From NCBI RefSeq assembly GCF_910593785.1, contig NZ_CAJVAP010000003.1:71522-135521 (forward strand): DNA of 64,000 nt, written 5' to 3'. The position numbers were made by a program, and so were the translations under genes. Positions 49,134-58,070 of this stretch are shown here, piece by piece; position 1 is the first letter of the stretch; every line of letters starts with the position of its first letter. The notes under the pieces are model-generated. The model searched no databases and was not told the origin of the DNA. It saw only the letters and a program-made list of their open reading frames with translations. The DNA is from Leucobacter soli. GTDB lineage: Bacteria > Actinomycetota > Actinomycetes > Actinomycetales > Microbacteriaceae.

Positions 49134-50110
49134 GGTGCCACCTCCGGGTTCGCGGGCGTCGGGGTATCGGGCGCAGGCGTCGGCGGATCCACGGCGCGGT
49201 GCGCGAGCTGCACGAAGGCCTGCTCGAGCGCGCCCGCGGCCGGGCCGAAGTCGACGATGCGCACGCCCTCGGCCACGAGGGCGGCGAGCAGTGCCGCCGC
49301 CTCGTCGTCGTTCGCGACCTCCACGGTGTGGAACGCTCCGCCGATCGAGGTGCGGCGGGTCGCCGGGATGCCGCGCCGGCCGAGCGCGGCGTCGAGGGCC
49401 GCCTCGTCGAGGGCGCGGAGGCGCCACTGCGTGCTCTGACGCAAGGCGGCGTCGACATCCTCCTGCGCCTCGGTGCGCCCGTCGCGCAGGAACACGACGT
49501 TCGCGGCGACCTCCTCGAGCTCGTCGAGCACATGGCTGGTGACGAGGACGGCGACGCCCCGGGCGGCGAGATCGGCGAGCATGCGGCGCTGCGTCAGCCG
49601 GGCCTCGGGGTCGAGGCCCGAGGCCGGCTCGTCGAGGAGCAGCACCCGCGGGCCGTGCACGAGGGCCCGAGCGAGGCTGAGCCGCTGCTTCTGGCCGCGC
49701 GACAGCGTGTTGCTGCGCTGATCCGCGAGCGCCTCGAGGCCGGCGAGGGCGAGCATCTCGCCGGTTCGAGCCGCGGCGGCCGCACCGCTGAGACCGTACA
49801 TGCCGCACACCGCGAGGATCGTCTCGCGCACGGTGAGCGTGGGCCACGCACCGAGCGTGTCGGGCATCCAGCCGAGCGCGGCGCGGGCGGCGCGCGCATC
49901 GGTCACCGCATCGTGTCCGCCGATGCGCACCGCGCCGGAATCGGGGCGGAGGAGGGTGGCGAGCATCAGCATGAGCGTGGTCTTACCGCTGCCGTTCGGC
50001 CCCACGAGCGCGGTGATCTCGCCCGGTGCGACGCGCAGGTTCGCGTCCCGTACGGCCGGGACGCCGGCGAAGGACCGCGAGAGGCCGACCGCTTCGATTG
50101 CTGCTTCCAT
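49130..50110 (-). CDS. ABC transporter ATP-binding protein (NatA/CcmA-like)
   Basis: This 326-residue ATPase has Walker A GPNGSGKTT near residue 37, signature LSRGQKQRL near 135, Walker B VLLLDEPASGLD near 157 and an H-loop SHVLDELEEVA near 190. The signature LSRGQ is usual for exporter ATPases of this class. The C-terminal 100 residues form the regulatory extension of ABC-2 exporters and end in a Pro/Thr-rich tail. It is the motor for the permease encoded next, with overlapping stop/start. Confidence 0.88.
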   Translation of the reverse strand: MEAAIEAVGLSRSFAGVPAVRDANLRVAPGEITALVGPNGSGKTTLMLMLATLLRPDSGAVRIGGHDAVTDARAARAALGWMPDTLGAWPTLTVRETILAVCGMYGLSGAAAAARTGEMLALAGLEALADQRSNTLSRGQKQRLSLARALVHGPRVLLLDEPASGLDPEARLTQRRMLADLAARGVAVLVTSHVLDELEEVAANVVFLRDGRTEAQEDVDAALRQSTQWRLRALDEAALDAALGRRGIPATRRTSIGGAFHTVEVANDDEAAALLAALVAEGVRIVDFGPAAGALEQAFVQLAHRAVDPPTPAPDTPTPANPEVAP

Positions 50111-50173
50111 GTGCAGAGTCTATGCGCGGGCACCGACGAACGGCGGACGACCGGCCGGGCCGCAGGGCTGCGG

Positions 50174-50205
50174 GGGAGCCGGATCGCCGATCCTGTCCGG
50201 CTCCC
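50174..50205. terminator. 10-pair hairpin in a divergent region
   Basis: GGGAGCCGGA (50174-50183) and TCCGGCTCCC (50196-50205) pair perfectly around 12 bases. It lies in a region where neighbours diverge (50110 minus, 50312 plus), where a terminator is not expected. It follows, on the minus strand, a stop codon at 50212-50214, suggesting the 3' end of a lost gene. Confidence 0.55.
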
Positions 50206-50311
50206 GAAGGGTCAGTCGGTGACGTCCCAGACCGCGGGCAGGTGCACGGCGGTGCCGGTATCCGAATCGACGTGAGCGCCTGAACCGCGACCCAGGTCTG
50301 AAGGAGACAGC

Positions 50312-51155
50312 ATGAGTAACGTGAACATGGACGACGTCGAGTTCATCGGATTCATCGATGCGGCCCGCACCGAACTCATCAAGATCGTGGTCAACGGCCC
50401 GCTGCCGGACGCGAACAAGAACCCGATCCGCCTCGCCGAGGAGATCGCCGCGGTGGACACGATCACCGGCAGCTCGCGGCCCAGAGGCGATACACGTACC
50501 AGAACGCGCTCTCGCCCTTCCCGGGGATGGTGAAGACGATGGGACGCTTCCGCGATCTCTGCCGCGAGGAGGGCTACGAGCCCGATCCGCGCCAGACCGC
50601 GGCGCTCTTCAACGTGCACGTCGCCGAGTCGGATGCCGAGGCCCGCCGAGAGGTCGAGAACCTCATCCTCTGGGACTACCAGAACTTCTTCCGCTCGGTC
50701 GCGCACGACAACTTCCCCCGGAATACGTGTCGGAGAAGTCGCTGCGCGCCATGCGCAGCGGCGGGTACCGCTCCATCGCACCCGAGGACATGAACTACGA
50801 CATGCTGATCGAGAACCGGTGGCTGATCGCGGGCTCGCCCGAGACGGTGCGCGAGCAGCTCCGCGACTCGATCGAGCAACTCGGAACCGGTCGAGTGATC
50901 CTCTCCTTCACCACGGGTGTGAAACCGCGGTGGATGGTGGACAAGACCCTGCAGCTGTTCTCCGAGCAGGTGCTGCCGCATTTCCGCGGCCGCGGCAGGG
51001 CGCTGGTCGACGAGGCGCCGCGCGCCGGCTACACGAACCGCCTGGAGTACGCGGTGAAGCGGCGCGAGGACGCCCCTGCGCCCTCCGCGATCAAGGACGG
51101 CGAGCTGGTCGACGTGACCCGAGCCCACCTCGATGGGGTCGACGCGCGGATCTGA
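50312..51155 (+). pseudogene. decayed LLM-class flavin-dependent monooxygenase
   Basis: Three frames together spell pieces of a luciferase-like monooxygenase related to the intact one at 54935. Frame 1 (50312 on) has a ribosome site GAAGGAG, a start and ELIKIVVNGPLPDANKNPIRLAEEIAAVDTI. After about 50480 the frame changes and continues as RYTYQNALSPFPGMVKTMGRFRDLCREEG up to DNFP. Near 50718 a missing C in a C-run shifts the frame again to PEYVSEKSLRAMRSGGYRS, then LIAGSPETVREQLRDSIEQLG, to the stop. Compared with the 440-residue relative, about 80 residues after the first 15 and about 100 in the middle are deleted, so it cannot be functional even allowing for one sequencing error. Confidence 0.82.
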
Positions 51156-51183
51156 GCGTGCTCCGGTCGGCGGCGCCCGCGAG

Positions 51184-51218
51184 CGCGTCCTCTCAAAAGA
51201 GAACGCGTGTTGTCTTCT
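51184..51218 (+). terminator. terminator after the LLM pseudogene
   Basis: CGCGTCCTCT (51184-51193) pairs with AGAGAACGCG (51198-51207, one C/A mismatch) around CAAA, followed by the T-rich TGTTGTCTTCT. It is one of few hairpins here with a T-rich tail, and isolates the downstream MFS gene. Confidence 0.6.
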
Positions 51219-51286
51219 GATGGCATCTCTGGTCTACTCGAGGGTAAGCCGTTCGATAGCGGTCCGACGAGCGAGACGGGTGTGAC

Positions 51287-52528
51287 GTGGGAAGCCATCG
51301 ACGCGGACGGTCGGCGCGCAGCAGTGAACCCCGGGTGACCCCGCTGCTGGTCGCCGCTCTCGGCTTCCTGTCGATGGGCTCGGCCTTCGCGACCGACACC
51401 TATCTGCCGGCGCTCCCGGACATCGCACTCGACCTGCGGACCTCGCCCGCGCTCGTGCAGGCGACGCTCACCGTCTTCGTCATCGCCCAGGCGGCCGGGA
51501 ACCTCGTCATCGGGCCGGTCTCCGACCGCTTCGGCCGATGGCGCCCGCTGCTCATCAGCACGATCGTGTTCGTGCTCGCGAGCGTCGGAGCGGCTCTGGC
51601 GCAGGACATCTGGATGCTCATCGCGATGCGGGCCGTGCAGGGCCTCGCCTCCGCCGCCGGGCCCGTGATCGCGCGGGCCGTCGTCGCGGACCTCACCCAC
51701 GGCGTCCAGGCGGCGAGGCTCTTCGGCATCCTCATGATGGTGTTCGGGATCGCGCCGGTGATCGCCCCCGTGATCGGCGGACCCCTCGCCGAACTCGGCG
51801 GCTGGCGGCTCGCGATGGGGGCGATCGTCGCCCTGGGCGTCGTCGGGGTGCTCGTCGCCCTCCGACTGCCCGAGAGCCTGCCGCGGGATCGTCGACGGGC
51901 CGTGCGCCTGCGGAGCGTCTTCGGCGACTACACCGGTCTCGTGCGCAACCGCACCTTCTTCGCCGGCTCCCTCGTGGTGATGGCGGCGTTCGGCATCATC
52001 ATGACCTGGCTCAGCAACTCCTCGTTCGTGCTTCAGGAGCACTACGGACTCTCGCCGACGGGGTACGCCGTGACCTTCGCGGCGAACTCGGCCGGTTTCG
52101 GCCTGGCGGCGATGCTCAACTCGGCGCTCCTGCGCCGCTTCCCACCCGCCGCCATCCTGCGCGGAACCATCTTCGTGAGCGTCGCCGTGACGGCCGCCGC
52201 GCTCGTCCTCGCCCTCGTCGACGCCCTCCCGCTCTGGACGCTGCTCGTGCTCGTGACGATCGCCTTCGGCTCGACGGCGCCGATCATGTCGAATGCGACG
52301 GCGGTGGCGCTCGCGGCGGTGCGTCCGACCGAGGTCGGCACAGCCTCGGCGTTCCTCGGCGCGCTCGAGTTCCTGCTCCCTGCGATCGTGGCACCCATGC
52401 TCGGGCTCTTCGGCAGCTCGCCGGAGCCGACGGCCATCGGATTCTTCGCCTACGCCCTGCTCGGTCTCGCTCTGTGGGCACGGCTCCGCGCGCTGCCGAT
52501 CCGCGCTCAGGTTTCACGGGGCGCATAG
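51287..52528 (+). CDS. MFS efflux transporter, Bcr/CflA family
   Basis: This 413-residue protein has about 12 membrane helices and the Bcr/CflA signature from the N terminus: LGFLSMGSAFATDTYLPALPDIALDLRTSPALVQATLTVFVIAQAAGNLVIGPVSDRFGRWRPLL (motif A, DRFGRWR), and AVQGLASAAGPVIARAVVADL. Members export drugs and some amino acids. The GTG at 51287 starts the protein; another GTG at 51282 is out of frame. It sits between the LLM pseudogene and the DAO operon and may export a toxic intermediate, which is speculation. Confidence 0.87.
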   Translation: MGSHRRGRSARSSEPRVTPLLVAALGFLSMGSAFATDTYLPALPDIALDLRTSPALVQATLTVFVIAQAAGNLVIGPVSDRFGRWRPLLISTIVFVLASVGAALAQDIWMLIAMRAVQGLASAAGPVIARAVVADLTHGVQAARLFGILMMVFGIAPVIAPVIGGPLAELGGWRLAMGAIVALGVVGVLVALRLPESLPRDRRRAVRLRSVFGDYTGLVRNRTFFAGSLVVMAAFGIIMTWLSNSSFVLQEHYGLSPTGYAVTFAANSAGFGLAAMLNSALLRRFPPAAILRGTIFVSVAVTAAALVLALVDALPLWTLLVLVTIAFGSTAPIMSNATAVALAAVRPTEVGTASAFLGALEFLLPAIVAPMLGLFGSSPEPTAIGFFAYALLGLALWARLRALPIRAQVSRGA

Positions 52529-52641
52529 GCCGCTGCGCGGGGTGTTCTTTGCGTGCATCCGATCAGCCGGTGCGTGCGGAGTTGAGCCGCGAATTCGAGT
52601 CAGCACAAGGGATCTCGGGGGTTTCGAGCCCGCCCGGGGTC

Positions 52642-52671
52642 TTGGCCGGGGACTGCACGGCTGCGTACACT
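52642..52671 (+). promoter_or_regulatory. promoter of the DAO-LLM-HpaB operon
   Basis: TTGGCC (52642-52647) and TACACT (52666-52671) are 18 bases apart, about 50 bases before the GTG at 52724. The -35 is weak, as expected for a regulated promoter. Confidence 0.5.
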
Positions 52672-52688
52672 TTGGGACGTTCGAAGTG

Positions 52689-52698
52689 GTCGTACGAC
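52689..52698. promoter_or_regulatory. palindrome GTCGTACGAC, candidate operator
   Basis: A perfect 10-base palindrome lies about 10-20 bases after the predicted transcription start of the DAO operon; bound protein there would block transcription. No dedicated repressor gene is adjacent. Confidence 0.4.
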
Positions 52699-52723
52699 GA
52701 CCGTTGATTCACAGGGATGTGAC

Positions 52724-54067
52724 GTGACTGTTTCTGAAACCGCAGCCGGCCCGCTGCCCGTGCGCATCGCGCCGCGCGTACCGGCCGAGCTTCCGCGAGA
52801 GCGGGACGCCGTCGTGATCGGCGGCGGGATCACCGGCCTCCTCACGGCGATCGAGTTGCGCACGCAGGGCCGCAGCGTGCTCCTGCTCGAGGCGCGCAAC
52901 ATCGGGAACGCGCAGTCCGGTCGCAACATGGGCTTCGTGCGCGAACAGGGGCGGGAATCCGTCGAGGGCGAGATCATGCGGCACGCCGCGGACCGCTGGC
53001 GCACGCTTGCCGAACGGTACGGGCAGCGCCTCGGTTGGACGGCCGGCGGGCACCTCTCGGTCGCACGGGACGAGGAGAGCCTCGACCGGGTCGCCTCGTG
53101 GGGCGGGATCGCCGAGCGGATCGGCACGCGCTTCGAGGTGCTCCGCGGCCGCGCGGCCGCCGAGCGCTTCCCCTGGCTCGCCCCCGGCATCGTCGGCATC
53201 GGCTGGACGCCGGACGACGGGCACGTGGATCCGGCCCCGGCGATGCGCACGATCGCGGAGCTCGCGCGCGAGGTCGGCGTGGAGATCGTCGAGGGTGCCG
53301 AGGTGGATCGGCTGGAGCTCGCCGGCGGGCGCATCGAGGGCGTCGCGGTGGGGGAGCGCACCGTCCGGTCGCCGCTCGTCGTGCTGGCCGCGGGCGTCTG
53401 GTCCTCCCGGCTGCTCCGCCGCGCGGGCATCGGACTGCCCCTGCATGTCGGGCGGAGCACGCTCTCGGTCACGAGGCCGGTCGCGCCGCTCACCCGATCG
53501 AGCGTCTGGGACGTCACCGGCGCCGGATTCCGGCAGTCGTCGGACGGCCGGATCGTGGTCGGCATGGGGGCGTTCGTCGACGTCGACGTGCGCTGGGAGG
53601 ATGTGCGCGCCTCGCTGAGCCTGCTGCCCGTGCTGTGGCAGAACCGTCGCACCATGCGGATCCACCCCGGCAGGCCGCTCGCGGGCGATCTCGCAGACCT
53701 GGTGACGGGCAAGGGGCTGCGACCCTTCGAATGGAGCGAGGCCGAGCCCAACGCCCGCACCGCGGCGGAGGGGGTGCGCCTCCTCGGCGAGCTGGTGCCC
53801 GCGCTCGCCGGCGTCGAGCTCGAGACCGCGTGGGCGGGGCTCATGGACAGCACCCCCGACTTCCTGCCGATCGCCGGTGCGTCCGGGGTCGACGGGCTGC
53901 TCCTCATCGCCGGCACGAGCGGCCACGGCCTGGGCATCGCGCCCGCGCTGGCGGACGGTGTGGCGGCACTCGTCGAGAGCGGCGAGGAATCGAGCCTGAT
54001 CTCCCCGTTCTCGTACCGGAGGTTCGCGAGGCGGGGTCACCCCGCCGAGCGGGCGACGACCGGATGA
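52724..54067 (+). CDS. FAD-dependent oxidoreductase, DAO family
   Basis: This 447-residue flavoprotein has an FAD dinucleotide fold VVIGGGITGLLTAIELRTQGRSVLLLEA (residues 30-57), the DAO-type NIGNAQSGRNMGFVREQG segment where many relatives have SG-G-N, and a C-terminal FAD region ETAWAGLMDSTPDFLPIAGAS then AGTSGHGLGIAPALADGVA. Members oxidise amino groups of amino acids, sarcosine or amines, releasing an imine and peroxide, or pass electrons to a carrier. The GTG at 52724 follows AGGGATGTGAC. It is the first gene of the long operon to 63461 and likely oxidises an amine in the pathway. Confidence 0.83.
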   Translation: MTVSETAAGPLPVRIAPRVPAELPRERDAVVIGGGITGLLTAIELRTQGRSVLLLEARNIGNAQSGRNMGFVREQGRESVEGEIMRHAADRWRTLAERYGQRLGWTAGGHLSVARDEESLDRVASWGGIAERIGTRFEVLRGRAAAERFPWLAPGIVGIGWTPDDGHVDPAPAMRTIAELAREVGVEIVEGAEVDRLELAGGRIEGVAVGERTVRSPLVVLAAGVWSSRLLRRAGIGLPLHVGRSTLSVTRPVAPLTRSSVWDVTGAGFRQSSDGRIVVGMGAFVDVDVRWEDVRASLSLLPVLWQNRRTMRIHPGRPLAGDLADLVTGKGLRPFEWSEAEPNARTAAEGVRLLGELVPALAGVELETAWAGLMDSTPDFLPIAGASGVDGLLLIAGTSGHGLGIAPALADGVAALVESGEESSLISPFSYRRFARRGHPAERATTG

Positions 54068-54113
54068 CCAGAGACCGAATACCAGCAGTCAAAGTGGATA
54101 GGAGTCCGAACCC

Positions 54114-54929
54114 ATGAGTGAATCGCTGCCCTGGCCGTTCTACACCGAGCCGAGCAAGGTCGACGTGAGAGGCCTCGACGTCGCCTATCGCCGCAAGGGC
54201 GAGGGCGAGCCGGTGCTCTACCTGCACGGCGCCGGTCTCACCCAGCGCTGGCTGCCGTTCCACGAGAAGATGTCGGAGCGCGTCGACCTCCTCGCGCCCG
54301 AGCATCCCGGCTTCGGCGACACCGAGATGCCCGAATGGCTCGACGGCTTCGACGATGTCGTCCTGCACTACGCCGACCTGCTCGACACGCTCGGCATCGA
54401 CCGGGTGCACGTGGTCGGCCATTCCTTCGGCGGCTGGATCGCTGCGGAGTTCGCCGTGTTCTTCCCCGAGCGCATCAAGTCGCTCCAGCTGATCGCCCCC
54501 GCAGGGCTGAAGGGCGCCGACCTGAACGACCCCTTCCGCCAGGAGGGCTTCGAGGCCTTCGAACGCGTCTTCAACGGGCGGGGCGAGGAGTTCCCCGACT
54601 ACATCGAGGAGGGCGACCCCGTCGAGGCGCTCGTGCAGGGCTACAAGGAGACCACGGCCCGGGCCCGACTCGCCTGGCAGCCGCGGCACGACCGGAAGCT
54701 GCCCCGTCGCCTCGGGCGCGTCACGGCGCCGACCCAGGTGCTGCTGGCGCAGGAGGACCGGGTCATGGACGTGAACGTCTCGGCGCAGTACGCCGACTAC
54801 ATCGAGGGCGCCACCGTGTCGGTCGTCGAATCGGACGGCATCCCCACCTCGCACGTGCCCTTCGTGCAGGCGCCCGAGGTGCTCGCCACCACCATCACCA
54901 ACTTCGTCGCTGAGCATTCGGAGGCCTGA
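54114..54929 (+). CDS. alpha/beta hydrolase
   Basis: This 271-residue hydrolase has the oxyanion segment LHGAGLTQRW (from residue 37), nucleophile Ser104 in VVGHSFGGWIA, an acid in QEDRVMDV near 222 and a His in SHVPFVQAPE near 245. The order fits meta-cleavage-product or carbamate/ester hydrolases; RutD of the pyrimidine pathway is also this fold. It precedes the LLM monooxygenase by five bases, so the two are likely consecutive steps: oxygenation then hydrolysis of a C-C, C-N or ester bond. Confidence 0.84.
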   Translation: MSESLPWPFYTEPSKVDVRGLDVAYRRKGEGEPVLYLHGAGLTQRWLPFHEKMSERVDLLAPEHPGFGDTEMPEWLDGFDDVVLHYADLLDTLGIDRVHVVGHSFGGWIAAEFAVFFPERIKSLQLIAPAGLKGADLNDPFRQEGFEAFERVFNGRGEEFPDYIEEGDPVEALVQGYKETTARARLAWQPRHDRKLPRRLGRVTAPTQVLLAQEDRVMDVNVSAQYADYIEGATVSVVESDGIPTSHVPFVQAPEVLATTITNFVAEHSEA

Positions 54930-54934
54930 TCAAG

Positions 54935-56257
54935 ATGAACAAGCTGGAATTCTACGTCGCCAACGGGGGCAAGTTCCCCTACATCCCGCGCCGGGACAAG
55001 ATCGGCAAGTCGATCTACATCTCGACCCCGAACGACTACTACGATCCGGTGCGCGGCCAGCGCATCCTCGAGGACTACCTCGGCCTCTTCGAGCTCGAGG
55101 AGAAGCTTGGCTACGACGGCGCCGTGATCCTCGAGCAGCACGGCGGGCCGAACTCGCTCGTGGGCCAGTCCATCGTGATGGCCGCCGCGGCGATCAGCCA
55201 CACGCGGGAGATGCGGATCGGCACGGTCGGCGCGATCCTCAACAGCTACCGCACCCCCATGCGCTACGCGGAGGAGGTCGCGACCCTCGACATCCTCTCG
55301 AACGGGCGCTATTTCTTCGGTCTGCCGATGGGCATCGGCGCGAACTACCACGGGCTCGGCGTGATGAACCCGACCTACGCCCGCGAGCAGTTCCGCGAGG
55401 GGCACGAGTTCCTCAAGCGCGCCTTCACCGAACGGGAGCCGTTCAGCTTCGACGGCAAGTTCTACCAGACGGAGTACGCGAACCTGTGGCCGCGGCCGCT
55501 GCAGGACCCGTATCCCGAGGCGTGGGTGCCGGCCGCCGGCTCGAAGGACTCGCTTTCCTTCGCCGCGCAGAACGGCTACACCTACCTCGCGGTGCTGGTG
55601 CCGTGGCCGATCCTGCTCAAGAACTGCCAGATCTTCCGCGATGCGGTGGAGGAGGCCGGGCAGGAGTGGGACCCGCGCCGCATCGTGGCGAACGCGCACG
55701 TCTACGTCGCCGAGACCGACAAGCAGGCCCGGCAGGAGGCGGAGGCGCACGTGATGTCGCTGCTGCAGAACTCGCTCGGTTCGCCGTTCCACGACTCGTT
55801 CCCGCCTGGCCACGTGACGATCCCCTCGCTGCGTGGCATGGCCGCCGGCGGCGGCTACCGCAGCAAGGACATCAGCACGACGACCTACGAGGAGGGGCTC
55901 GAGAGCGGTCAGTTCATCGTCGGCTCGCCCTCGACGGTGGCCGAGCGGATCGAGGAGATCACCACCAAGATGGGAGCCGGCCGCCTGAACCTGACCGGCG
56001 ACATGTGGACCATGCCCGACTGGATGGCCCGCAAGAACCTGACGATCTTCGCGGAGGAGGTCATGCCGCGCTTCCGCGAGCCGGGCGGCAAGCCCTCCTG
56101 GGACAAGAGCTCGCGCGCCGGCTACCGCACGGTCAGCGAGTACGGCGCCATCGCGGGGGAGCCCAAGTTCGTGCCGCAGTCGATCGTCGAGGGCGTCGGC
56201 CCGGTCGACATCCGCACCGCCCACATCCCCGAGCTGCGCGTCCCCGTCGAGGACTGA
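54935..56257 (+). CDS. LLM-class flavin-dependent monooxygenase
   Basis: This 440-residue protein has the bacterial luciferase-like fold: LEFYVANGGKFPYIPRRD, then ILEDYLGLFELEEKLGYDGAVILEQHGGPNSLVGQSIVMAAAAISHTREMRIGTVGAILNSYRTPMRYAEEVATLDILSNGR and FIVGSPSTVAERIEEI. It uses reduced flavin and oxygen for Baeyer-Villiger, N-oxidation or ring-opening chemistry and needs a reductase; the HpaC-like protein is a candidate. About 90 residues extend beyond the usual family end (RAGYRTVSEYGAI and on). The pseudogene at 50312 shares this extension, identifying a common subgroup. Confidence 0.87.
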   Translation: MNKLEFYVANGGKFPYIPRRDKIGKSIYISTPNDYYDPVRGQRILEDYLGLFELEEKLGYDGAVILEQHGGPNSLVGQSIVMAAAAISHTREMRIGTVGAILNSYRTPMRYAEEVATLDILSNGRYFFGLPMGIGANYHGLGVMNPTYAREQFREGHEFLKRAFTEREPFSFDGKFYQTEYANLWPRPLQDPYPEAWVPAAGSKDSLSFAAQNGYTYLAVLVPWPILLKNCQIFRDAVEEAGQEWDPRRIVANAHVYVAETDKQARQEAEAHVMSLLQNSLGSPFHDSFPPGHVTIPSLRGMAAGGGYRSKDISTTTYEEGLESGQFIVGSPSTVAERIEEITTKMGAGRLNLTGDMWTMPDWMARKNLTIFAEEVMPRFREPGGKPSWDKSSRAGYRTVSEYGAIAGEPKFVPQSIVEGVGPVDIRTAHIPELRVPVED

Positions 56258-56324
56258 CTCAGCCGAGGACCGACCCCGTCGAGCCGCAGCTCGCCCCACA
56301 CTCATACGCAATAGAAGGAGCACC

Positions 56325-56612
56325 ATGTCCATCATCGTCACCGTCCGCATCCCCGACGCCGACATCGAGCGCGTGCGTCAAGTCGACGCCGATTACCCCG
56401 AGCTCCGCGCCCAGCTGGGCGAGTCGCTCAAGCGCCACGGCAACATCTCGCATCGTCGCGTGTACCGCGGCAACGAGATCATGGACATCGACGAGTGGGA
56501 GTCGGAGGAGGGCCTCCGCGCCTTCCTCGCCGAGTCCGGCCCCGTCATCGCGCAGCTCGCGGAGCTGCGCGGCACGGGGAAGCCCAGCGACACCATCTGG
56601 TCGATCTACTGA
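56325..56612 (+). CDS. small dimeric alpha/beta-barrel-like protein of unknown function
   Basis: This 95-residue protein has alternating strands and helices (IVTVRIPDADIERVRQVDADYPELRAQLG; HGNISHRRVYRGNEIMDIDEWESEEGLRAFL) as in dimeric alpha-beta-barrel proteins of the ABM/EthD class. No catalytic residues can be named. The spacing of 67 bases from the LLM gene and 19 from the decarboxylase gene places it inside the operon. The ATG at 56325 follows AGAAGGAGC. It might be a monooxygenase partner, isomerase or binding protein. Confidence 0.7.
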   Translation: MSIIVTVRIPDADIERVRQVDADYPELRAQLGESLKRHGNISHRRVYRGNEIMDIDEWESEEGLRAFLAESGPVIAQLAELRGTGKPSDTIWSIY

Positions 56613-56631
56613 ACCGCCCGGGAGGCTGAAG

Positions 56632-58032
56632 GTGTCTGACGTGCAGGAGCAAACCGTGGCGCTCGACCCGGAGCTCGTCGATGCGATCGTGGAGCGCGCG
56701 CAGCAGCTGCTGCCGCTCGGCTCGCTCTGGGCGGCCGAGGGCGGTGCGGCTCGTGCCGACTCCCCGGCCGATGGCGGGAGCGACGCCGACGCGCGCGAGG
56801 CCCTGGCCGAGCTCGGCCGCCGGCTCGGCGAGATGTACCCCTACGGCGACGTGAGGTACATCGGTCAGATCCTCAAGCCCCCCCACCCGGTCGCGTGGGC
56901 GGCGAACGCCGTCACCGCCCTGATCAACCCCAACAACCACGCGCTCGACGGGGGGCCCGCCACGGCCCACCTCGAGAAGGAGGCGGTGGCCGATCTGGCG
57001 CGCATGTTCGGCATGCCGCAGCATCTCGGCCACCTCACCTCCTCGGGCACGATCGCCAATCTCGAGGCGCTGTTCGTCGCTCGGGAGCTCCGTCCCGAGG
57101 GGGTGGTGCTCTCGAGCGAGGCCGCGCACTACACGCACAAGCGGATGTGCGCGCTGCTGCGCATGGAGCACGAGACGGTGCCTCAGGACGAGGGCGGGCG
57201 CATGGACGTCGAGGCGCTCGAGCGGCGCCTCGAGCAGGGCGGGGTGTCGCTGGTCGTCGCGACGCTCGGGACGACGAGTCTCGGCGCGCTCGACCCGGTC
57301 CACCGCATTCTCGAGCTCGGCCGGCGCTACGGCGTGCGCGTGCACGTCGACGCCGCGTACGGCGGCTTCCACGTGCTGCTCGCGGGCGACGATCCGACCG
57401 TCGATCCGGCGCCGTTCCGCGCGCTCCCCGAGGCCGACTCGATCGTGGTCGATCCGCACAAGCACGGCCTGCAGGCCTTCGGCTGCGGCAGCGTGCTCTT
57501 CGCGGATCCCTCGGTCGGCAGCCTCTACCTGCACGACTCGCCCTACACCTACTTCACCTCGGACGAACTGCACCTCGGCGAGATCAGCCTGGAGTGCTCG
57601 CGACCCGGGGCACCCGCCGCGGCCTTCTGGGCCACCACGCGGGTGCTGGAGCTGACCTCCGGGGGACTCGGCGCCCAGCTGCGCCGGAGCCGGGAGGCCG
57701 CGACGCGCATCGCCGCCGGCCTCGCCGCGGGACGGAGCAGCCGCCTGGTGGTGGAGCCCGAGCTCGACATCGTCTGCTACTACCCGGCGGCCGAACGTGC
57801 GAGCGAGATCAGCCGCGCCTCGGACCGCGCCTTCGACCTGCTGGCCGAGCGCGGCTGGCACGTCGCGAAGCTCACGGTCGACGTCGATTGGCTGCGCCGG
57901 TCCGGCGCCGGCATCGAGGCGGACGCGGAGACGGTCACGGTGCTGCGCAGCTGCGTGATGAAGCCGGAGCACCTCGGCATCGTCGACGAGTTCGTCGAGA
58001 CCGTCGAAGAGGTGTTCAGCGGCCTCGTGTAA
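56632..58032 (+). CDS. PLP-dependent decarboxylase, group II
   Basis: This 466-residue enzyme belongs to the pyridoxal decarboxylase family that includes glutamate, tyrosine/DOPA and 2,4-diaminobutyrate decarboxylases. Landmarks are HYTHKRMCALLRME, LGTTSLGALDPV, VHVDAAYGGFHVL with the pyridine-N Asp, and the PLP lysine Lys277 in VVDPHKHGLQAFGCG. GGxHVL and PHKHGLQ resemble bacterial tyrosine/glutamate decarboxylase-like proteins, but the substrate is not fixed by sequence. The GTG at 56632 follows GGAGGCTGAAG. In the operon it would remove CO2 from an amino acid intermediate. Confidence 0.85.
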   Translation: MSDVQEQTVALDPELVDAIVERAQQLLPLGSLWAAEGGAARADSPADGGSDADAREALAELGRRLGEMYPYGDVRYIGQILKPPHPVAWAANAVTALINPNNHALDGGPATAHLEKEAVADLARMFGMPQHLGHLTSSGTIANLEALFVARELRPEGVVLSSEAAHYTHKRMCALLRMEHETVPQDEGGRMDVEALERRLEQGGVSLVVATLGTTSLGALDPVHRILELGRRYGVRVHVDAAYGGFHVLLAGDDPTVDPAPFRALPEADSIVVDPHKHGLQAFGCGSVLFADPSVGSLYLHDSPYTYFTSDELHLGEISLECSRPGAPAAAFWATTRVLELTSGGLGAQLRRSREAATRIAAGLAAGRSSRLVVEPELDIVCYYPAAERASEISRASDRAFDLLAERGWHVAKLTVDVDWLRRSGAGIEADAETVTVLRSCVMKPEHLGIVDEFVETVEEVFSGLV

Positions 58033-58070
58033 CCGAGACCGCTGGGAGACGAGGGAGCGAGGGAGCGACC

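Noticed and set aside
44668-54929. A pyrimidine Rut pathway (RidA, alpha/beta hydrolase, LLM oxygenase, flavin reductase, TetR)
   Set aside because: The families recall RutC, RutD, RutA, RutF and RutR, but they are scattered over several transcripts, RutB and a uracil permease are missing and the LLM protein does not show RutA N-terminal sequence.
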